Shown here: positions 44,689-52,215 of the stretch, piece by piece
Position numbering within the stretch: position 1 is the first letter of the stretch
Layout: every line of letters starts with the position of its first letter
IMG/VR virus record: IMGVR_UViG_3300010413_002075
Coordinates: 1 to 62,779 of that record
Length of the DNA: 62,779 bases
Origin: a virus
Strand: one strand, 5' to 3'
Notes under the pieces: generated by a model
What the model saw: only the letters and a program-made list of their open reading frames with translations
Databases searched by the model: none
Told to the model about the DNA's origin: nothing
Position numbers and translations under genes: made by a program

Positions 44689-45823
44689 TTTGACTGCTCC
44701 TTATGGCATTAACGGTGCCAATTATTCGATCTGCTGCATAGTTTATATCTTCGTCGGTTGTCCACCTGCCAAGACCAAACCTAATAGCACAATCTGGATA
44801 TGGGGTTCCTAATGCCTCAATAACGTGTGATGGCTCTAGATCCCCCGATGTACAGGCTGAACCCCCAGATATAATAACATCGTCCAGCCCTTTTACTAAA
44901 ATCTCCGCCTTTATACCTTTTATAGTGATATTTAGATTGTTTGGCAAGCGATTTTTCATTGTTCCGTTAATAAATGCATCAGGCAATTCTTTGTGAATAA
45001 TATTCCATAGTTTATTTCGCAGTTTCTTAATACGCTTATTTTCTTCTTTTCCTTCTTTTTCAAGAATTTCACATGCCTTGCCAATCCCTACTATAGCCGG
45101 GACATTTTGAGTTCCAGATGTTACTATATTCTGATAACCCCCATGAATTATGGGTTTTATTTTACTTATATCCCTAACATATAAAGCCCCAACTCCTTTT
45201 GGGCCATATATTTTATGACCACTCATTGTCAAAGCAAATATGTTCATTTCATCAACATCTATGTCAATTTTTCCAATTGCTTGAGTTGCATCAGTATGGA
45301 ATAAAGCTCCATATTTTTTACACAAAGCTCCTATTTTTTTAAGATCATGAATAGTGCCTATTTCATTATTGGCAGCAATTATAGAAACTAAAACTGATTC
45401 ACATGATGCATACGATTTAAGTCTAGATTCCAATTCTTTTAGAGATATGTTTCCTTCTTTATTTATTTTAAAATAAACTATATAAGCATTATCTGGAGCA
45501 TTGTCAATAGACTTAACAACAGAAGAATGTTCGGTGTTAGTAGTAAACAAGCTTCTCCATTCATTTAAATCATCGCCCCACCAACTATTTAGAATTATGT
45601 TATTGGCCTCAGTGGCAGAGTTGGTAAAATAGATATTGTCCGACTTTGCCTTAATTATAGAGGCTACTTGTTTTTTAGCATGTTCGATGGCTCTAGCGGC
45701 ATCTTCGCCAAATCGATGGGCCGACGCTGGGTTGCCGAAGCGCTCAGAAAAAAATGGCAGCATGGCTTCGGCAACCCTTTTATCAACAGGAGAAGTAGAA
45801 TGATAATCGAGATAAATTTCCAT
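44672..45823 (-). CDS. Cysteine desulfurase (IscS/NifS family)
   Basis: 383 aa. Residues: HSTSP and RFGNPASAHRFG near the start, PLP-binding Lys204 in SGHKIYGPKG, and catalytic Cys324 in GGSACTSGDLEPSHV. It takes sulfur from cysteine for Fe-S clusters or tRNA thiolation. No scaffold (IscU) is in the window. It could support the phage Fe-S enzymes (Cas4-like nuclease, family-4 UDG) or modify phage tRNAs. Confidence 0.93.
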   Translation of the reverse strand: MEIYLDYHSTSPVDKRVAEAMLPFFSERFGNPASAHRFGEDAARAIEHAKKQVASIIKAKSDNIYFTNSATEANNIILNSWWGDDLNEWRSLFTTNTEHSSVVKSIDNAPDNAYIVYFKINKEGNISLKELESRLKSYASCESVLVSIIAANNEIGTIHDLKKIGALCKKYGALFHTDATQAIGKIDIDVDEMNIFALTMSGHKIYGPKGVGALYVRDISKIKPIIHGGYQNIVTSGTQNVPAIVGIGKACEILEKEGKEENKRIKKLRNKLWNIIHKELPDAFINGTMKNRLPNNLNITIKGIKAEILVKGLDDVIISGGSACTSGDLEPSHVIEALGTPYPDCAIRFGLGRWTTDEDINYAADRIIGTVNAIRSSQNAEED

Positions 45824-45831
45824 ATCTAACC

Positions 45832-46689
45832 TTATAGAGAAATATTAAATTTTCCGCGTTGTCTGGTTTTTGTATCTCGGTTATTTGGTATATCAAATGG
45901 ATCTCCTAGCCAAACAACTTTTTCTTGATTGACGTCACCAGACAGCCTGTAACAATAAAATGAACTTACTGTTCCATCAGCTCGTACGCGTTCTATAATA
46001 TTAGTCATTTTTAATCCAAATCCCAGCTCTTCTAATTCAGGATTTGGATGGACCAATGTAGCCGCACCATCAAATCCTGAAATACTCAATGGGTTTGGAA
46101 ATGTTAACATAGGACGAGTTCTATCAAGCCCATCTCCAAAAGATCCTAATCCTATCTTTTTCTTACGTTCGCCTGTAATGTTTAGATAGAACTTAAAATC
46201 TTCATTCAAAAGATTACCATCTACCAATGCTAAGGCGGTCAATGTAGTGCGTGCAGTATCACCATATGGATTTTCTGAACACATAAATAGATAGAAACTG
46301 CGAATATCTAATGGTTTATTGTCTGCATAAACACGCACTTTGCCGCAAGGAGGAGTGCTATTATAGTCTATGCTAGATGCTCTAGATATAGCGCCATTCT
46401 TGGCACGGCTAACGCGTTTCAGCTCTATAGCCACGATATGTTCAATATTGTCCAATTTGTTCATATCTAATTTGTCAGCATCATAAAGAACTATATCAGG
46501 AGAAACCAATGGCCCAGATCGTTCACATTCAACATCAAGATTGGATAGAACATTATTAGCCATATATTCATCTAATGGATCATCCTGCGTATTTTTCTTT
46601 TGTCTTAAGAAAAAATCCGTTGGTTTCATGTCATCATCAAAGAAATGTTTTCTCAACATGATGAATGCATTAATTGGAATATCATTCAT
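45832..46689 (-). CDS. PD-(D/E)XK nuclease-like protein (restriction endonuclease-like)
   Basis: 285 aa. SPDIVLYD (Asp65) followed 24 residues later by AIELKRV (Glu89, Lys91) is the PD-(D/E)XK pattern. The rest has beta-rich segments resembling a type II restriction enzyme-like fold. No DNA methyltransferase is next to it, so it is more likely a phage nuclease for host DNA or DNA processing than half of a restriction-modification pair. Coupled to the glutamine synthetase stop (ATGA). Confidence 0.55.
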   Translation of the reverse strand: MNDIPINAFIMLRKHFFDDDMKPTDFFLRQKKNTQDDPLDEYMANNVLSNLDVECERSGPLVSPDIVLYDADKLDMNKLDNIEHIVAIELKRVSRAKNGAISRASSIDYNSTPPCGKVRVYADNKPLDIRSFYLFMCSENPYGDTARTTLTALALVDGNLLNEDFKFYLNITGERKKKIGLGSFGDGLDRTRPMLTFPNPLSISGFDGAATLVHPNPELEELGFGLKMTNIIERVRADGTVSSFYCYRLSGDVNQEKVVWLGDPFDIPNNRDTKTRQRGKFNISL

Positions 46690-47771
46690 TTTTGGGCAAT
46701 TACCTTTCTGACTTGATCATATCCAAATTTTAACATAAGCGGCAGGGCAACATATGGGTTCATTTCTGGATCTGGCAATCTAAATTCTAATCTTTTTCCG
46801 TCTCCAGGAATACGCACTGTTTTAGTTCTATCGTGCCATCCCCATCCATTATTTTCTTTCGTTGGTGCCTCAAATCCAGGAACTAATCGTTTAGAACTAG
46901 TATCGCCTACACAACATACTTCTAACAGTTCATCATAATGATCAACTAAACCTTGTGCATAGGCTTCAACGAATTTAGAGTTAGATACCACCTTATAGGC
47001 GTAGGGTTGTTCTTGATAAAAAACTGGTTCTACTTTTCTCATTAATGGAATGCTTTGATGAACATGACACCCGCTGCCATTTAAATTATCAAATGGTTTC
47101 GCTCGAAAATCTGCTATGTATCCAAACTCTTTACAGGTATTAGACACTATATATTTGAAAAGCATCATTTGGTCACATATGTTTAATAACTTGCCACATT
47201 CCCAAGAAAACTCGCATTGGCCTGGTGCAACTTCGTGATGTATTGCTTCCACTCTGAAGCCTGCTTTTTCTAATCGCTCAGCTATGGTGTTTCTAACATT
47301 TTGAAATTTATCTAATGGTGGCAAACATCCATACCATTTATATTGTTCTTCATTAGCTAAATCTGTAAAAGTATTAATATCGATTGGAATATAACGATCA
47401 GCACTATCAAATGTGCAAACAAAAAATTCTGGTTCAACGCCGAACAACGCTCCATTAGTTTGATCATCCTGTATCATTGCTTTGTAAGCTTCTTTGCGAA
47501 AACATTTACTAAGATTGATACGATTTTCAAATCCTTCTGGATTATCCACAAAACAAAAAACGCTGTCCATTTGTCTTATTGGATCAAAATGTTTAGATTC
47601 TGTATCAGGTACTAATAACATATCACTAGCATCAGTTGGACAAAATCCAAAGGAACTCCCATCAAAATACGTATTGGGTAATTTTTTACCAGCTCTAATT
47701 ATTTTGTCTCTCAAGTTTCCTTGTGAGTCAATAAATTTATAGCTGATAAAGTTTGTACTTTTTATTGTCAT
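46686..47771 (-). CDS. glnA: Glutamine synthetase
   Basis: 361 aa, shorter than bacterial GlnA (about 470). Motifs: FDGSSFGF, GVEPEFFV, HHEVAPGQCEFSW, NGSGCHVHQS and VPGFEAPTKENNGWGWHDR, covering both metal sites, the ammonium site and the ATP region. It would form glutamine or gamma-glutamyl amides. In a phage this could feed nucleotide synthesis or decorate DNA bases or surface sugars with an amino-acid group. It is coupled to the neighbouring rfbC and nuclease genes. Confidence 0.88.
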   Translation of the reverse strand: MTIKSTNFISYKFIDSQGNLRDKIIRAGKKLPNTYFDGSSFGFCPTDASDMLLVPDTESKHFDPIRQMDSVFCFVDNPEGFENRINLSKCFRKEAYKAMIQDDQTNGALFGVEPEFFVCTFDSADRYIPIDINTFTDLANEEQYKWYGCLPPLDKFQNVRNTIAERLEKAGFRVEAIHHEVAPGQCEFSWECGKLLNICDQMMLFKYIVSNTCKEFGYIADFRAKPFDNLNGSGCHVHQSIPLMRKVEPVFYQEQPYAYKVVSNSKFVEAYAQGLVDHYDELLEVCCVGDTSSKRLVPGFEAPTKENNGWGWHDRTKTVRIPGDGKRLEFRLPDPEMNPYVALPLMLKFGYDQVRKVIAQK

Positions 47772-48376
47772 AACTCACCTCGTGCCATACGATCAATGAT
47801 TGGGAACATAAAATTATTGTCCGCATCTTTCAATAATGGTGCTTGGGCATCTTTATCTGATATTTTGAATGCTTTATTATCATACCAGTGTTGTGGTCCC
47901 CATTCTATTCCAATTTCTGGATCATTCCATCTGATACATCTGTCATGCTCAGCTGAATAATACTCAGTGACTTTATACACTACATGGGCTATATGTAATC
48001 CATATGCCAAGAATCCGTGCGCAAATCCTGGCGGAATATATAACATACGTCCATTATTTTCGTCTAATTCTACCTTGACCCATTTGCCATAAGTTTTAGA
48101 CCATTTTCTAATATCAACTGCTACATCTACAATATGTCCAGCCACACAGTATACCAATTTTCCTTGTGCTTTTGGGTTTAATTGATAATGTAAGCCACGC
48201 AGGCAGGGCGGCGCAGAGCGTGAATGATTCTCTTGAACGAAGGGAGGAATTCCGTTCATCCGAAACTCATTGTCTCGGAAAGACTCTGAGAAAAATCCAC
48301 GGCCATCTTTAAAGCGCCGCCCCTCTATGATAACAACTTCTGGTAATTCAGAAGTTGGAATAAATGTGAATGACAT
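47768..48376 (-). CDS. rfbC: dTDP-4-dehydrorhamnose 3,5-epimerase-like protein
   Basis: 202 aa. RmlC/RfbC motifs: RGLHYQ, DVAVDIRKWSKTYG, PPGFAHGF and the IEWGP region are present in a cupin fold. It makes dTDP-4-keto-L-rhamnose. RfbA, RfbB and RfbD are not in this window, so it may complete a host pathway or modify a phage or host glycan. It overlaps glnA by 4 bases. Confidence 0.88.
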   Translation of the reverse strand: MSFTFIPTSELPEVVIIEGRRFKDGRGFFSESFRDNEFRMNGIPPFVQENHSRSAPPCLRGLHYQLNPKAQGKLVYCVAGHIVDVAVDIRKWSKTYGKWVKVELDENNGRMLYIPPGFAHGFLAYGLHIAHVVYKVTEYYSAEHDRCIRWNDPEIGIEWGPQHWYDNKAFKISDKDAQAPLLKDADNNFMFPIIDRMARGEL

Positions 48377-48377
48377 G

Positions 48378-48866
48378 TTATTTGCCTTTAATTGCCTGCG
48401 TCATTTCTTCGTAATCTGTAAATCTAGTGCGCATTTCGTCTTCTATGTCTTCTCTTGATGTGCCCTTTTCAAACAATAAAAATTCAAGAACCTGGCTATC
48501 GGTTGGCTTGGCCAACGAACAACATGGACAGCGAGAAGCCGGCATATTATATCGTTCCTCACTACACAATTCATCAGAGTATAGATCATCTAATTGTTCT
48601 TCGTGCTCCATCTCGTTGATTTCATCTCTCGTGCTTTCCCATTCAGCCAACTGCAAGCAGTATTCTTTCTTTTCTTCAAAAGTCATTTCTTCATATATTA
48701 CATCAGATTCTGATAAATGTTCATCACACAAAACGTGCCCATTTACACACTCACTCATTTCAGCTTCAGATAATCCCAAATCCCAACCGGAGACGTTCTC
48801 TCCACACACATCACAAGTAAATGAGCTAGAGCTAGAATTACTTACAAATCCATTTCTTATCTTCAT
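48378..48866 (-). CDS. MKIRxGFVSNSSSSSF-family protein with zinc clusters
   Basis: 162 aa. Begins MKIRNGFVSNSSSSSF, then FTCDVCGENVSGWDLGL and a CNGHVLCDEH cluster; a second cluster RCPCCSLAK lies near residue 112. The shared N-terminus occurs in the next two genes. The zinc clusters and acidic rest suggest a protein- or RNA-binding adaptor, unproven. TAATG overlap with the upstream gene. Confidence 0.6.
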   Translation of the reverse strand: MKIRNGFVSNSSSSSFTCDVCGENVSGWDLGLSEAEMSECVNGHVLCDEHLSESDVIYEEMTFEEKKEYCLQLAEWESTRDEINEMEHEEQLDDLYSDELCSEERYNMPASRCPCCSLAKPTDSQVLEFLLFEKGTSREDIEDEMRTRFTDYEEMTQAIKGK

Positions 48867-49261
48867 TAGTAGCCGCCTTCCGAATGAATAATTTCTATTT
48901 TATTTTCATCAACTTTTCCATGTAACCCAGAGTAGCATAACATGGTTTCTTCACCTTCAGTTCCCTCATCAGAAAACATACCAAAAATAACTGTTTTGCC
49001 ACTCCTAATTGCCTCTAAGCATTGCTGATATTTTCTGGCCTGCCAAGGTTCGGAATTATCGTTTTCATCTGGATTATAACAATAACAATAGCTAAACCAC
49101 TCTTTTAATTCTTTAATAGAAGATACAACCTTGTTGGCATAATCTTTCAAGTCTACTTCAAATGTTAAAGTTATTTTAGTTTTGCCTTTGCCTTTGCCGT
49201 CAACTGCAACTATAAAACTGCTAGAACTTGAATTAGACACAAATCCTGATCTTACTTTCAT
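48866..49261 (-). CDS. MKVRxGFVSNSSSSSF-family protein
   Basis: 131 aa. Begins MKVRSGFVSNSSSSSF; the remainder is unlike its two siblings and is alpha/beta with TKITLTFEVDLKDYANKVVS. AAGGAGCAATA lies before the ATG. Function unknown. Confidence 0.6.
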   Translation of the reverse strand: MKVRSGFVSNSSSSSFIVAVDGKGKGKTKITLTFEVDLKDYANKVVSSIKELKEWFSYCYCYNPDENDNSEPWQARKYQQCLEAIRSGKTVIFGMFSDEGTEGEETMLCYSGLHGKVDENKIEIIHSEGGY

Positions 49262-49270
49262 TATTGCTCC

Positions 49271-49660
49271 TTAAAAATCCATAGAATGAGTGTAACCTAA
49301 TCCTTGATGAGCCATGTCTGTCAATTTGCGACTAACCTCGTGTTCGGCGTCATATAAGTTTTGCCACTCATCGCTGCCTAAATCTGCAAGAGACTTGCCT
49401 TGTTCCGCAGCTATTCTGGTAGCTTCAATACCAATTCGATTTCGATCTACCCATTCGGTCCAAGAATAATTTCCATGCATCACTTCATAAACTATGCAAT
49501 CTTTTCCAAAAGCTTGTGTATTATTCACACCTATCTCATTAAGAACAGCTAGTGCCATAGGACTTAATGTTTTTTTCATTTGTTCAAAAGCATCCTTTTC
49601 AACTACAGCCATAAAGCTGCTACTGGAACTATTACTTACAAATCCGGATCGTATTTTCAT
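49271..49660 (-). CDS. MKIRxGFVSNSSSSSF-family protein
   Basis: 129 aa. Begins MKIRSGFVSNSSSSSF followed by MAVVEKDAFEQMKKTLSPMA; otherwise distinct from its siblings. AAAGGA precedes the ATG. The common 16 residues with different bodies suggest the N-terminus is a shared tag. Function unknown. Confidence 0.6.
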   Translation of the reverse strand: MKIRSGFVSNSSSSSFMAVVEKDAFEQMKKTLSPMALAVLNEIGVNNTQAFGKDCIVYEVMHGNYSWTEWVDRNRIGIEATRIAAEQGKSLADLGSDEWQNLYDAEHEVSRKLTDMAHQGLGYTHSMDF

Positions 49661-50025
49661 TTTTTAATTCCTTTCAATTGCTTTTGAAGTTCTACAAGCT
49701 TTCCTTCATTTTTAGCTAAAGCTTTTTCAGCACGAGTTAGTGCCCGTTTGGCTTTTGATTTTTCTGCTTTTCGTTTCTTTAAGTAAAGTGCACTTTTAGT
49801 ACGAGACAGCTCTTTTTCTTCAAAAGAATATCCCATGCCATTATCGCTTTTAATCGTATATACTATTTTAGTAGACGATACAGCTCCACTTTTACTTTCG
49901 TTAATTTGTTGATTAAGCTTAATTGCTGTAATTGTACCAGATACTGATTTAAAATCATAATATGTGTTACGTTCGGCGTATACGTGTTGTCCAATTTCGA
50001 ACTTTGGTTTCCTTATTTTGGTCAT
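49657..50025 (-). CDS. SH3/KOW-like barrel plus coiled-coil protein
   Basis: 122 aa. Barrel-like N-terminus (FEIGQHVYAERNTYYDFKSV) and basic coiled-coil C-terminus (LTRAEKALAKNEGKLVELQK). Same layout as 50022-50432 and 42117-42443. Coupled to both neighbours by 4-base overlaps. Probably nucleic-acid or ribosome-binding by composition only. Confidence 0.55.
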   Translation of the reverse strand: MTKIRKPKFEIGQHVYAERNTYYDFKSVSGTITAIKLNQQINESKSGAVSSTKIVYTIKSDNGMGYSFEEKELSRTKSALYLKKRKAEKSKAKRALTRAEKALAKNEGKLVELQKQLKGIKK

Positions 50026-50432
50026 TTGATCCCTGCCAATTCTTCTATAAGCTCTTCTTTTCTAATTTCTTCCAACTTTTTCTTTGCCTTTTGAATGGTT
50101 TTCTTATTAAGATCTATCGATCTTTTGAGTTGCTTTATATCTCTCATCAGCTTAGATTTATGTTCTGCAGGCGTAAGCTTATCTGCTTCTTCCTTAGTGT
50201 CAAATAAATCTTTTTCAGTAAGTTTGGTATCAACTCTATACCAAGCGTAAGATCCTCTTTTAGCTGGAGCTATATAATAAACCACAGTCTCTGGTTTCTT
50301 AGTATTTTTTGTTATTTCGGTTTCTACTATCACCTTTTTGATAGTAGTTTGATATCCCTTTTTATTATATTTATAATATACCTTCTGTCCTACTGAATAT
50401 TTTACTTTAGCCTTGTGGTTTATTGTCTTCAT
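50022..50432 (-). CDS. SH3/KOW-like barrel plus coiled-coil protein
   Basis: 136 aa from the ATG at 50432, preceded by GAGAGG. Barrel-like VKYSVGQKVYYKYNKKGYQT and a long Lys-rich coiled coil. It overlaps the EF-Ts stop region by 26 bases, so it is likely translated together with EF-Ts; a role at the ribosome is a guess from that coupling. Confidence 0.55.
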   Translation of the reverse strand: MKTINHKAKVKYSVGQKVYYKYNKKGYQTTIKKVIVETEITKNTKKPETVVYYIAPAKRGSYAWYRVDTKLTEKDLFDTKEEADKLTPAEHKSKLMRDIKQLKRSIDLNKKTIQKAKKKLEEIRKEELIEELAGIK

Positions 50433-51021
50433 CACCCTCTCCCACAACAAATCTCACGAATCTTTTAATAACTATTTTCTCGCTAACTTGAGCCGCCAAA
50501 TCACCTAACAAATCAGTAATAGTGATATTTGAATCTCTGACAAATAATTGATCCATCAAACAAGTTTCTTTGAAAAATTTATTTAGCTTGCCTGCCACTA
50601 TTTTATCTATTACTTGTGGAGGCTTACCTTCCAAAGATGCAGCCATAATTTCTTTTTCTTGATCGATTATTTTTTGCGGAACCTCGTCTCTGGTTATCCA
50701 TCTAGGATTAGTAGCCGCAATATGCATAGCTACTTCTTTAGCAAACTTTTGGAATGCCTCGCCCTTAGCTACAAAATCGGTTTCACAATTGATCTCTACC
50801 ATAACACCTATTTTGCCTCCAGCATGAATATAATATCCAACTGTGCCTTCGGAAGCAGTCTTACTGGCTCGATTGCTAATGTCGGACAGACCTTTCTTGC
50901 GCAAATGGATAATTGCTTGTTCTACATTTCCATTACTAGCAGTTAGTGCCTCTTTGCAGTCCATCATTCCTGCGCCAGTTTTTTCCCTGAGTTCTTTAAT
51001 CTGTTGCAGCGTCACGCTCAT
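50407..51021 (-). CDS. tsf: Elongation factor Ts
   Basis: 204 aa, the short EF-Ts type (Thermus 196 aa). UBA-like N-terminus LREKTGAGMMDCKEAL, then VEINCETDFVAKGEAF, the EF-Tu contact motif TDFV. It exchanges GDP on EF-Tu, and would act on host or phage EF-Tu (none in this window). AAGGAG precedes the ATG. It also forms part of some RNA phage replicases, but here a translation role is the simple reading. Confidence 0.95.
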   Translation of the reverse strand: MSVTLQQIKELREKTGAGMMDCKEALTASNGNVEQAIIHLRKKGLSDISNRASKTASEGTVGYYIHAGGKIGVMVEINCETDFVAKGEAFQKFAKEVAMHIAATNPRWITRDEVPQKIIDQEKEIMAASLEGKPPQVIDKIVAGKLNKFFKETCLMDQLFVRDSNITITDLLGDLAAQVSEKIVIKRFVRFVVGEGDEDNKPQG

Positions 51022-51809
51022 TCATCTTCTCCTTGATTTGCTTTTAATCTTTCTTTCACTTCTTCCCATGTATATGTTTTAGCTTCTCCAGATTGTATTC
51101 TGGCTACTCGCTCAGACAATTCTTCTCTTAGTTTGTCCCGATCTTCTGGGCCACCATGGAATGACAATTCCCAGAATAACCCATGAAGTATTTCAAATAA
51201 TGTAAACTTTTTATATGCTTTAGTAATTATAGGATAATATGATTCTTGATTTCTCTCTTCTTCTGAAAGAGACTTTAGATACAAAGCTCTATTTTCATTA
51301 GAAGCTCTGCGTTCATCTTCAATTGCTATTTTTTCATTTAGGACTAGTTTACAATCTTGAAGTTCATAGAGTGGTGTAAATCCTATTCCATATCTGTCGC
51401 TATCATTGTCACACTTACCATATATATCTACATAGCTCTCCAATAATGTGCGATCATCATAGAAATCATCTTGTAACGAACAGCGCCAACCAATATTTAT
51501 TTGATCTACGGATTTTTTATTAAATAGGTTTGGGCTAAGCCCTTCATCTACCAATTCTTCGAGCCACGGTCCGCGTGTTAACAAAGGAGATAAAAAATCG
51601 TACTGATCTAGTGATTCCACCAATAACAAAATATCTTTGAACGTAACATTGTCCATCAAACTGCAATCATCCATTAAAAAATATTTGGCTTTGTCTGATA
51701 CATCTACATCCTTTTCTGTTTTGCCACGCTTGGTTTCTTCATTATAAATCCATTTATCGGCAAGCAGCTTGCCGCCTTTTGATATTCTAATGTTACTAAA
51801 TTTTGACAT
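51018..51809 (-). CDS. Hypothetical protein
   Basis: 263 aa from the ATG at 51809 (GGAGG 6 bases upstream). Mostly helical and acidic, with Trp-rich GWRCSLQDDFYDDRTLLESY and a C-terminal TYTWEEVKERLKANQ helix reminiscent of toxin-antitoxin antitoxin tails. I do not recognise a family. Stop overlaps the EF-Ts start by 4 bases. Confidence 0.55.
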   Translation of the reverse strand: MSKFSNIRISKGGKLLADKWIYNEETKRGKTEKDVDVSDKAKYFLMDDCSLMDNVTFKDILLLVESLDQYDFLSPLLTRGPWLEELVDEGLSPNLFNKKSVDQINIGWRCSLQDDFYDDRTLLESYVDIYGKCDNDSDRYGIGFTPLYELQDCKLVLNEKIAIEDERRASNENRALYLKSLSEEERNQESYYPIITKAYKKFTLFEILHGLFWELSFHGGPEDRDKLREELSERVARIQSGEAKTYTWEEVKERLKANQGEDE

Positions 51810-51827
51810 CGGAGACCTCCGCATAAA

Positions 51828-51866
51828 AGAAAAGCCGGGAAGTATTTAAAATACGTCCCGGCTTAT
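51828..51866 (-). terminator. Intrinsic terminator of the RNA locus
   Basis: AAGCCGGGA at 51832-51840 pairs perfectly with TCCCGGCTT at 51856-51864, extended by an inner GTATTT/AAATAC stem, with UUUUCUUUU on the minus strand. It ends the RNA transcript just before the ribosome binding site of the gene at 51018-51809. Confidence 0.88.
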
Positions 51867-51874
51867 AATAATCA

Positions 51875-51952
51875 TGGCTCCAAGGGGCGTCTGGAATTCA
51901 CCGACCTCCCAGCCGAAACTGGGCGCTCTTAATCCGTCTGAGCTACCTCGGA
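51875..51952 (-). tRNA. tRNA-like gene 1, identity not assigned
   Basis: 78 bases with encoded CCA. Acceptor TCCGAGG pairs with CCTTGGA, then TA, D arm GCTC/GAGC with GG in the loop, and an AGGTC variable region. The anticodon arm does not close normally: CCCAGT-TTCG-GCTGGG forms a 6-bp hairpin with a UUCG tetraloop, or a 5-bp stem with a 6-base loop. The T arm lacks the TTCRA loop. It may be a pseudo-tRNA or decoy. Reads such as TCG or TTC for the anticodon are possible but unproven. Confidence 0.5.
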
Positions 51953-51955
51953 ATA

Positions 51956-52038
51956 TGGTGCCAAGAAGTGTCTGGTGAACACTGACCTCCAAGTCCTCAA
52001 TAGGACTGGCGTTCCTAAACCATCTGAACTATCTCGGC
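51956..52038 (-). tRNA. tRNA-like gene 2, identity not assigned
   Basis: 83 bases, encoded CCA. Acceptor GCCGAGA/TCTTGGC is fully paired and the D arm GTTC/GAAC has GG. The central arm AGTCCT-ATTG-AGGACT is a 6-bp hairpin with a 4-base loop, not a 7-base anticodon loop. T-like arm AGTGT/ACACT has loop TCACCAG. Spaced 3 bases from its neighbours. Confidence 0.5.
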
Positions 52039-52041
52039 GTA

Positions 52042-52134
52042 TGGTGCAGGGGCAGACTTACGAGGACTGCATCTCCGACTAGGCTCAGGCTGATGAACCT
52101 AGAAGGTATTCTTTAGCGTACTGAACTACCCTGC
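52042..52134 (-). tRNA. tRNA-like gene 3, identity not assigned
   Basis: 93 bases, encoded CCA. Acceptor GCAGGG/CCCTGC (6 bp), D stem GTTC/GAAT. The central arm can form a 9-bp stem CTAGGTTCA/TGAGCCTAG with a 6-base loop. A CAT triplet lies in an alternative fold, so tRNA-Met/Ile(CAT) is not excluded. T arm GCAGTC-CTCGTAA-GTCTGC has an unusual loop. Length would suit a class II tRNA but the fold does not match one. Confidence 0.45.
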
Positions 52135-52137
52135 TTA

Positions 52138-52211
52138 TGGTGCAAAGGAATGGTTACGACCCACTATCTCCCCAGTTTAACTGAGGCGCTCTCGACTTAA
52201 GCTACCTTCGC
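52138..52211 (-). tRNA. tRNA, possibly Leu (anticodon TAA)
   Basis: 74 bases, encoded CCA. Acceptor GCGAAGG/CCTTTGC, D stem GCTT/GAGC, anticodon arm CCTCA-GTTAAAC-TGGGG giving TAA (codon UUA), T arm AGTGG/CCATT with loop GTCGTAA. Variable loop is short, unlike normal tRNA-Leu, and the T loop lacks TTC. An alternative 6-bp/5-base fold of the anticodon arm is also possible. Confidence 0.55.
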
Positions 52212-52215
52212 AAAA

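Noticed and set aside
45832-46689. Restriction-modification system
   Set aside because: The protein has a PD-(D/E)XK pattern, but no methyltransferase or specificity gene lies beside it.
51018-51809. Toxin-antitoxin pair
   Set aside because: Only the C-terminal TWEEVKERL helix recalls antitoxins; no small toxin gene is adjacent.
51875-51952. Calling tRNA-like gene 1 as tRNA-Arg(TCG), Glu(TTC) or Pro(CGG)
   Set aside because: Each reading needs a mispaired anticodon stem or a 6-base loop, so no identity is safe.
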